NCBI GenBank assembly: GCA_934491515.1
Contig: CAKSTF010000008.1
Coordinates: 1 to 64,000, forward strand
Reading direction: 5' to 3'
Source of the DNA: an uncultured Eubacteriales bacterium
Lineage (GTDB): Bacteria > Bacillota > Clostridia > Oscillospirales > Acutalibacteraceae
DNA length: 64,000 bases
Shown: piece by piece, positions 59,079 to 64,000 of the stretch
How positions within the stretch are numbered: position 1 is the stretch's first letter
How the letters are laid out: every line of letters starts with the position of its first letter
Program-made: the position numbers and the translations under genes
The notes under the pieces: model-generated
What the model saw: only the letters and a program-made list of their open reading frames with translations
Database searches by the model: none
What the model was told of the DNA's origin: nothing

Positions 59079-59919
59079 TGCGCGCCGTACCGAAACACAG
59101 AATTTCGGTGGTTTTTGTAAGCAGCCTCTTGCGCCTAAAATTGCAAGGGCTGCTTTGCATTTTTGGGAAGAACCCTCCATAAGCGGGGAACGGGGCTCCG
59201 GTACCGTCTTTTTTTCGGGGTGCAATCTCGGCTGTGTTTACTGCCAAAACGCCGCTATAAGCCACACCGGCAAGGGAAAAACGGTTACAGCCGCACGTCT
59301 TGCGGAAATATTTGCGGAACTTGAAGAAAAGGGTGCCGAAAATATAAACCTTGTAACGCCCACGCATTTTGTAACGGCAATAAAAGAGGCTCTTGATATT
59401 TACAGACCGAATATCCCCATAGTATATAACTCCGGCGGATATGAAAGCGTTGAAACACTAAGTGGGCTTGAAAAGTACATAGATATCTACTTAATGGATT
59501 TCAAGTATGCGGACAATGCAAAGGCGCTTAAATATTCAAAAGCCGCCGATTATGTCGATGTTGCAGGTCTTGCCCTTAAAGAGGCATATGCGCAAAAACC
59601 GAAATGCGTTTTTAAAAACGGAATTATGCAAACGGGCGTAATAGTAAGGCATTTGCTGCTGCCTGCCGCCACAAACGACGCAATAAAGATATTTGATTTT
59701 GTGCGGCAAAATATGTCGGGCGCTTATTTCAGCCTTATGGGGCAATATATTCTGGTTAACGAAGCCTGCAGCGACGCCGTTATAGGAAGAAAAATAACCG
59801 AAAGGGAATATAACAAGGTGGCGGATTATATTTTAAGCAGCGGCTATCAGAATTGTTATTTTCAGGAACTGTCAAGTGCAAGCACGGATTATGTGCCGGA
59901 TTTTGATTTAATCCGGTAA
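59047..59919 (+). CDS. Radical SAM protein, PflA/PflX-like
   Basis: A 290-residue radical SAM protein. The core motif is FFSGCNLGCVYCQNAAISH (CxxxCxxC at about residue 58-65). An extra N-terminal Cys set is CSLCPRKCNARR (residues 3-14). The block NINLVTPTHFVTAIKEAL and NSGGYESVETLSGLEKYIDI (quoted to 20) match the pyruvate formate-lyase-activating-enzyme-like PflX/YgiQ relatives, found beside many unrelated genes. No glycyl radical enzyme is adjacent in the window, so a classic activase role is unproven. The ATG lies inside the exonuclease gene end. Confidence 0.86.
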   Translation: MICSLCPRKCNARRTETQNFGGFCKQPLAPKIARAALHFWEEPSISGERGSGTVFFSGCNLGCVYCQNAAISHTGKGKTVTAARLAEIFAELEEKGAENINLVTPTHFVTAIKEALDIYRPNIPIVYNSGGYESVETLSGLEKYIDIYLMDFKYADNAKALKYSKAADYVDVAGLALKEAYAQKPKCVFKNGIMQTGVIVRHLLLPAATNDAIKIFDFVRQNMSGAYFSLMGQYILVNEACSDAVIGRKITEREYNKVADYILSSGYQNCYFQELSSASTDYVPDFDLIR

Positions 59920-59941
59920 ATTTTTCCGCCTTGAAATATGT

Positions 59942-59970
59942 TGATTTTTGTCGAAATATGTGGTAATATC
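59942..59970 (+). promoter_or_regulatory. Promoter of the small lipoprotein gene
   Basis: TTGATT at 59942-59947 and TAATAT at 59965-59970 with a 17-base spacer. GAAATATGT occurs twice, 20 bases apart, around the -35. Confidence 0.65.
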
Positions 59971-60002
59971 GGCCTGTAATTTTATATTTCGGAGGGATTC
60001 AA

Positions 60003-60311
60003 ATGAAAAAATTCGGCATAGTTTTACTTATCGCTGCTGTTTGCGTTTTTAGTTTTGCAGGCTGTAAAAATAAGAACGCTTCTTCATCGGATAGCGGCGA
60101 TTCATGGAATACCATATCCTACGGCAAAGATGATTATGAGATTCAAGGCGGCGCGGTCGGCTTTAACAACAGCGATTTTACCGGCGATGATTCTGAAGAC
60201 GAGTATGCTTCCGAACCCGAAATAAATTCTGGTAGTTCCGGCAGCGCGTCGACCGATTCCTCTTCCTTGGATTCTTCGGAAGACCCGACAACACCACCCG
60301 TCAGTTTTTAA
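60003..60311 (+). CDS. Small acidic lipoprotein of unknown function
   Basis: A 102-residue lipoprotein. The signal MKKFGIVLLIAAVCVFSFAGC ends in a lipobox with Cys21. The mature part is Ser/Asp/Glu-rich (SSSDSGDSW, DDSEDEYASEPE) and without secondary-structure motifs, so it is likely disordered and attached outside the membrane. No family is recognised. It has its own promoter and a terminator, so it is a single-gene unit. Confidence 0.78.
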   Translation: MKKFGIVLLIAAVCVFSFAGCKNKNASSSDSGDSWNTISYGKDDYEIQGGAVGFNNSDFTGDDSEDEYASEPEINSGSSGSASTDSSSLDSSEDPTTPPVSF

Positions 60312-60325
60312 TATGCACAGTCTTT

Positions 60326-60353
60326 TGCCCTGCTTTAGCGCAGGGCATTTTTA
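60326..60353 (+). terminator. Terminator of the small lipoprotein gene
   Basis: TGCCCTGC and GCAGGGCA form an 8-bp stem with a six-base loop, then TTTTT. Confidence 0.9.
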
Positions 60354-60392
60354 ATTGAGCAATTATTCATTGCCATTGTAAAGTGAAATTAT

Positions 60393-60422
60393 TTGTTGTG
60401 TTTTCTGCTTTTAATATATAAT
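60393..60422 (+). promoter_or_regulatory. Promoter of the GH39-like gene
   Basis: TTGTTG at 60393-60398 and TATAAT at 60417-60422 with an 18-base spacer, 27 bases before the ATG. The -35 is poor. Confidence 0.55.
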
Positions 60423-60448
60423 GAACAAAACATTTCGGAGGTTTTGCT

Positions 60449-61783
60449 ATGGCGGAAATCAAAATTGACTTTTCAAAGAAAATAGGACCTATGAAACCTA
60501 TGCACGGAGTAAACAACGGTCCGCTTACCTGTAATTTCAGTAGGGACGCAAGACCGCTTTTTAAAGAGGCGGGCATACCGTTTTCGCGACTGCACGATAC
60601 CGAATATCCTTTCGGCAGCGGCGAATTTGTTGACATATCGTGCATTTTTAAAAACTTTGACGCAGATGTAAACGATCCGGATTCTTACAATTTTGCGCTT
60701 ACCGACCTGTATTTAAAAGCCATTGACGAGTGTGATACAAAGATAATCTACCGCTTGGGTGTTTCTATCGAGCACAACCCCGTAAAACGCCATATATTTC
60801 CGCCTAGAAGTTTTGAAAAATGGGCGCAGATATGCGAACATATAATAATGCATTATAACTACGGCTGGGCGGACGGATATAATTTAGGTATAGAGTATTG
60901 GGAGATATGGAACGAGCCAAATCACGCAAAAGATTTAAAAATGTGGGGCGGTCCGGCAGAGGATTTTGCCCATTTGTATGATACGGCGGCAAAACATTTA
61001 AAGAACCGTTTCCCCGAACTGAAAATCGGCGGTCCGGCTTTTTCAAATCCGGACGGCGAATTTGTGGACGCATTTTTTACCGAACTTACGAAAGACGGCA
61101 ATCATCCGCCGATGGACTTTTATTCCTGGCACGGATATATTGATAATATAGAATCGGCGGTCGAGAGGGCGTACCGTGCGGAAAACACCCTCAAAAAATA
61201 CGGATATGACGGCGCGGAAAGCATATATGACGAGTGGAATTATGTTAAAAGCTGGAAGGATATGAAGGGGAATATTGCTGTTATGCACTCGCATAAAGGC
61301 GCCGCTTTTAACGCTGCAATTATGTCGGCTATGCAGAACGCTCCATGTGACATAATGGCGTTTTACGACGCCCAGATGAAGTTTTCGGAATCATGGTGCA
61401 GTTTGTTTTCTATGGGCAACGATTACATAAACGGCGGCGCAAATATACTTATTCCGCAAAAGCCATTCTTTGCCTTCAAGGCTTTTAATGAGGTATATAA
61501 GTGTAAAGAGCAGGTGTCCCTCTCATCTGACGATGAGCGCCTGTATGCGGTTGCTGCTTCAAACGGCGATACTCACGCGGTGCTTGTGTCCTCTTTTGCG
61601 GCTGTGGACGAAGAACTGTCCGAAAAGGAAGTTTCATTTAAACTTTGCGGCACAAACGGGAAAACTGCTGAAATTTATATGTGTGACGAAAGCAATGACC
61701 TTAAAAAAATCGGTACTGTTCTTTCAGAAGAATTTTCGGTGGTTATGAAACCATACAGTTTTTTGCTTGTTAAGTTTTCGTGA
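60449..61783 (+). CDS. Glycoside hydrolase family 39-like glycosidase
   Basis: A 444-residue soluble glycosidase with a TIM-barrel plus C-terminal beta domain. The acid/base Glu is residue 156 in WEIWNEPNHAKD and the nucleophile Glu is residue 262 in SIYDEWNYVK, both in the GH-A clan arrangement. The start FSKKIGPMKPMHGVNNGP and the Trp/Asp motifs fit GH39 (beta-xylosidase, alpha-iduronidase class); related families 30/51/79 cannot be fully excluded. No signal peptide is seen, so it acts in the cytoplasm on imported oligosaccharides. The ribosome binding site CGGAGG precedes ATG. Confidence 0.82.
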   Translation: MAEIKIDFSKKIGPMKPMHGVNNGPLTCNFSRDARPLFKEAGIPFSRLHDTEYPFGSGEFVDISCIFKNFDADVNDPDSYNFALTDLYLKAIDECDTKIIYRLGVSIEHNPVKRHIFPPRSFEKWAQICEHIIMHYNYGWADGYNLGIEYWEIWNEPNHAKDLKMWGGPAEDFAHLYDTAAKHLKNRFPELKIGGPAFSNPDGEFVDAFFTELTKDGNHPPMDFYSWHGYIDNIESAVERAYRAENTLKKYGYDGAESIYDEWNYVKSWKDMKGNIAVMHSHKGAAFNAAIMSAMQNAPCDIMAFYDAQMKFSESWCSLFSMGNDYINGGANILIPQKPFFAFKAFNEVYKCKEQVSLSSDDERLYAVAASNGDTHAVLVSSFAAVDEELSEKEVSFKLCGTNGKTAEIYMCDESNDLKKIGTVLSEEFSVVMKPYSFLLVKFS

Positions 61784-62023
61784 TTTGCCGTTTCTACCGT
61801 CGGTAGAGTTTTAAAACGTTGCTCTACTTTGATAATTTTGTCCGTAGAAAAAACACAATATTTTTGTTGATTTATGCGAAAAACGCTCTCTACCGTTAGT
61901 AGAAACCGGTAGAGAGCATTTTTGATTTAATAGGTTGAAGAAAAAATAAATATTGTTTATAATTAACAGGACAATCGTGAATTACGATTGCTTCCTCTAA
62001 GCGAGACGGTGGGTGATACAGGT
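61784..62023 (+). promoter_or_regulatory. Intergenic region before the GT8 operon with repeated TCTACCG dyads
   Basis: TCTACCG-T-CGGTAGA is a perfect dyad at 61793-61807, ten bases past the GH39-like stop. Further TCTAC/GTAGA elements occur near 61823, 61844 and 61889-61913. The promoter TTGAAG (61935) -N17- TATAAT (61958-61963) leads to a leader with CAATCGT-GAATT-ACGATTG (61972-61990), a hairpin or operator just after the start site. Confidence 0.55.
61885..61925 (+). terminator. Terminator of the GH39-like gene
   Basis: GCTCTCTACCG (61885-61895) and CGGTAGAGAGC (61907-61917) form an 11-bp stem, then ATTTTTG. Confidence 0.88.
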
Positions 62024-62839
62024 ATGAATATTCTTTATTGCGGTGATTCGGGAGTTGAAAAGGGCGTTTTGCTTTCGGCAATGTCGCTTTTTGAAAACTC
62101 AGACCATGCTTTAAACGTATATATTGTCACGGCTTCGCTGGAGTACGGCGGCAAACAGCACAAGGCAATTTCTGCCGCCTTTGCGGACAGGCTTTTAAAA
62201 ACCGCAAAAAAGTACAACGGCAAAAACAACGTGTCTTTGTTTGATATATCAAATATTTTTTCGGAATATAAACCGGTTGCGAATATGAGTACTCGCTTTA
62301 CGCCGTTTTGTATGTTAAGGCTTTTTTGCGACCTTTTGCCGCAAATGCCTGAAAAAATACTCTACCTTGATACGGATGTGCTGTGCTGTGCGGATTTTTC
62401 GCAATTTTACGATACCGATATCGAGAATGTGCACATTTGCGGCGTTCCCGACAGGTACGGTAAATGGGTTTTCGGCGGCGCACCGTTTCGCCACGATTAT
62501 CTTAATTCGGGCGTTTTGCTTATGAACGTCGGAAAGATGAAGAATGACGAAGTTTTTTTGCGCTGTCGCGATATGTGCAGGGATAAAAAGATGTTTATGC
62601 CTGATCAGACAGCACTTAATAAGACCGCGCTTAAAAAGAGGATGCCGCAAAAGTTCAACGAACAGGGAAACTTGAAAAACGATACCGTTTTTCAGCATTT
62701 TTCAACCAAATTTGTATTTTTCCCCGTTTTACATACCCGTACTGTGAAACCGTGGGAATTCGACCGCGTACGCGAGGTCTTAAAAATAAACCGTTATGAC
62801 GGTCTTTTTAAAAAGTTTTTAAAGGAGACAAACCAATGA
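62024..62839 (+). CDS. Family 8 glycosyltransferase (first)
   Basis: A 271-residue GT8 retaining glycosyltransferase (GT-A fold). The DxD metal motif is LYLDTDVLCCADFSQFYDTD (D116, D118). Other family signatures are RFTPFCMLRLFCDLLPQMPEKI (in part), NSGVLLMNVGKM and MPDQTALNK. The ATG at 62024 follows GGTGGGTGAT; a TTG at 61988 has no site. Donors of GT8 enzymes are UDP-glucose, -galactose or -galacturonate; the acceptor here is probably a surface polysaccharide or glycolipid. It overlaps the next GT8 gene by four bases. Confidence 0.87.
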   Translation: MNILYCGDSGVEKGVLLSAMSLFENSDHALNVYIVTASLEYGGKQHKAISAAFADRLLKTAKKYNGKNNVSLFDISNIFSEYKPVANMSTRFTPFCMLRLFCDLLPQMPEKILYLDTDVLCCADFSQFYDTDIENVHICGVPDRYGKWVFGGAPFRHDYLNSGVLLMNVGKMKNDEVFLRCRDMCRDKKMFMPDQTALNKTALKKRMPQKFNEQGNLKNDTVFQHFSTKFVFFPVLHTRTVKPWEFDRVREVLKINRYDGLFKKFLKETNQ

Positions 62840-63801
62840 ACAACACAAACGCACAAAACGAAATTCCGATTTTTTTCACTGTTGACGACGCTTATGTGCC
62901 TTATCTTGCCACGGCGTTGCGTTCGCTTTCCGAAAATTGCGGTAAACAGTATAACTATCGTGTTATCGTACTTCACCAAGGTCTTGCCGAAGAAAATATA
63001 AAAAAACTAAAAACACACGAAAAAGAAAATTTAAAAATTGACTTTGACTACCTCAAAAATAATTTAGAGTCGATTACCGATAATATGTCGAACCGCCTAA
63101 GGTGTGATTATTTTACCCTTACAATATACTTCCGCCTTTTTATTCCCGAACTTTTTCCTCAGTACGACAAGGGAATTTATATCGACAGCGATGTTGTTGT
63201 AAACGCAGACATTGCAGAACTTTTTAATATTGATATAGGCGATAATATCATAGGCGCCTGCCGCGATCTTTCAATTGCCGATGTGCCGCCGCTTGTGGCT
63301 TATACGGAAAATGCCGTCGGCTCGGGAAAAGGCGAATATATTAACTCCGGCGTGTTGCTTATGAATCTTAAAAAGATGCGCGAACTTAAATTTGACGAGC
63401 ATTTTTTAAATCTTTTAACTGCATATCATTTTGACACAATAGCACCGGATCAGGATTATATAAATGCCGTATGCAACGGTAAAATTCATTATCTTGACGA
63501 GACATGGGACGCTATGCCAGGCAGCCGCGGATTGCCCGAAAAGCCCAAACTTGTGCATTATAATCTGTTTTCAAAACCGTGGTGTTATGACGGCATTGAG
63601 TTTGCCGACGATTTTTGGCACTATGCCGAGAACAGCGGATTTATTGATGAAATAAGAAAATGCAAAGCAGAGTATTCCGAAGAGCAGAAGGCCGCCGACG
63701 CAGAATGTATGAAACTGCTTGTTGAACGTGGTGCTTTAATACAGTCGAACGATATAACCTTTAAGAAAATGATTGAAAACGGAGTTAAAATAAGATTATG
63801 A
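62836..63801 (+). CDS. Family 8 glycosyltransferase (second)
   Basis: A 321-residue GT8 enzyme. The DxD motif is IYIDSDVVVNADIAELFN (D117, D119), with RCDYFTLTIYFRLFIPELFP before and NSGVLLMNLKKMREL and PDQDYINAVCNGKIHYLDE after. The late KPWCYDG motif is typical of bacterial GT8. The gene shares its first codon region with the end of the previous one (ATGA overlap), so the pair makes two sequential transfers to one glycan. A third overlapping frame starts at its stop. Confidence 0.9.
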   Translation: MNNTNAQNEIPIFFTVDDAYVPYLATALRSLSENCGKQYNYRVIVLHQGLAEENIKKLKTHEKENLKIDFDYLKNNLESITDNMSNRLRCDYFTLTIYFRLFIPELFPQYDKGIYIDSDVVVNADIAELFNIDIGDNIIGACRDLSIADVPPLVAYTENAVGSGKGEYINSGVLLMNLKKMRELKFDEHFLNLLTAYHFDTIAPDQDYINAVCNGKIHYLDETWDAMPGSRGLPEKPKLVHYNLFSKPWCYDGIEFADDFWHYAENSGFIDEIRKCKAEYSEEQKAADAECMKLLVERGALIQSNDITFKKMIENGVKIRL

Positions 63802-64000
63802 GATCCGCAAATGAACGTCTGCAGGTTATTGACAGAATCAAAGAATATGCCGAAGCAGGCGATTTTTACCGCAAGGTGGAACCGGGCGACCCCGTTCTTA
63901 CTCCCAAAGAAGCAAAAGCAGTAACCGACAGGTATTTAAAAGCCAGAAAAGGTACTGAATATAAAATTAAACGTGCCGCAGCGGTGAAACTTGCAAAAAT
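63798..64000 (+). CDS. Partial reading frame at the window end, possibly an acyltransferase
   Basis: The frame starts with an ATG overlapping the GT8 stop (ATGA) and stays open to the last base, giving 67 residues. The visible part, RSANERLQVIDRIKEYAEAG and FYRKVEPGDPVLTPKEAKA, is hydrophilic and helical. I recall such starts in proteins with a later PlsC-like domain, next to GT8 genes, but the diagnostic HxxxxD part would lie beyond the window. Function is not established here. Confidence 0.6.
   Translation, partial: MRSANERLQVIDRIKEYAEAGDFYRKVEPGDPVLTPKEAKAVTDRYLKARKGTEYKIKRAAAVKLAK

Noticed and set aside
1..64000. CRISPR arrays, prophage, insertion sequences, rRNA operons
   Set aside because: No regularly spaced repeats, transposase or integrase frames, phage structural genes or rRNA segments were seen.

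Overview
The window reads as a contiguous chromosomal segment of a Gram-positive, endospore-lineage Clostridia bacterium (Bacillota). A gut Oscillospirales/Ruminococcaceae-like organism is my inference. The grounds are AddAB-type recombination genes, a stand-alone SigH-like sigma factor, a 26-residue SpoVM homologue, DivIVA-like and TrpR/YerC-type proteins, pyruvate phosphate dikinase, type III pantothenate kinase with an ECF S component, many lipoproteins with a classic lipobox, SPxTGD-type surface anchoring, and crisp TTGACA-N17-TATAAT promoters. Base composition looks moderate and even throughout. I see no prophage, insertion sequence, CRISPR array or rRNA operon.

Layout. 1-4951: addB (partial) and addA. 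5.1-7.8 kb: polar amino-acid ABC transporter (binding protein, permease, ATPase) and a TrpR-like regulator. 7.9-8.9 kb: SigH-like sigma factor, a tRNA-like element without a normal anticodon arm, and a zinc-ribbon protein. 9.0-12.7 kb: OmpR/HisKA two-component system and an HtrA protease. 12.8-15.7 kb: accessory cluster with an LCMT-type methyltransferase, two ATC-hydrolase-like proteins, a broken ZIP transporter and a 52-aa EF-hand microprotein. 15.7-18.1 kb (minus): tsaE-tsaB-rpiB-upp. 18.2-20 kb: an E2-like acyltransferase without the catalytic His, and class II aldolase. 20-23 kb (minus): a Crp/Fnr regulator heading an ABC operon, with a palindrome at its own promoter. 23.1-24.1 kb: DivIVA-like protein, small membrane protein, spoVM. 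24.2-29.4 kb: yceD-rpmF, DUF512-der-plsY-gpsA, tRNA-Thr. 29.4-32.4 kb: lipoprotein, Nnr, orphan PqqD-like protein, DUF1003. 32.4-36.2 kb (minus): an OYE flavoenzyme plus split aconitase X. 36.4-38.7 kb (minus): pnuC with a structured leader, GNAT, AraC. 39-43.3 kb (minus): ppdK, ECF S component, coaX. 43.4-47.3 kb: rpsF-ssb-rpsR, NhaC antiporter, TtcA-like protein. 47.4-54.4 kb: AgrC/LytTR two-component system divergent from a 1591-residue cell-surface protein. 54.4-60.3 kb: PPOX remnant, tRNA-Leu, mtaB, typA, exonuclease, radical SAM protein, lipoprotein. 60.4-64 kb: GH39-like glycosidase and two GT8 glycosyltransferases, running off the end.

How genes work together. Most of the window is housekeeping: recombination repair, t6A/ms2t6A tRNA modification, ribosome and GTPase functions, phospholipid precursor synthesis, pantothenate uptake and phosphorylation. 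The less ordinary parts are the tRNA-like leader before the zinc-ribbon gene, the structured leader of pnuC, the OYE-AcnX operon of unknown substrate, the ATC-hydrolase island, and the LytTR system with a matching 21-bp-spaced repeat in front of the giant surface protein. Coordinates and starts were read by eye. Family names come from motif recognition, and no database search was run.
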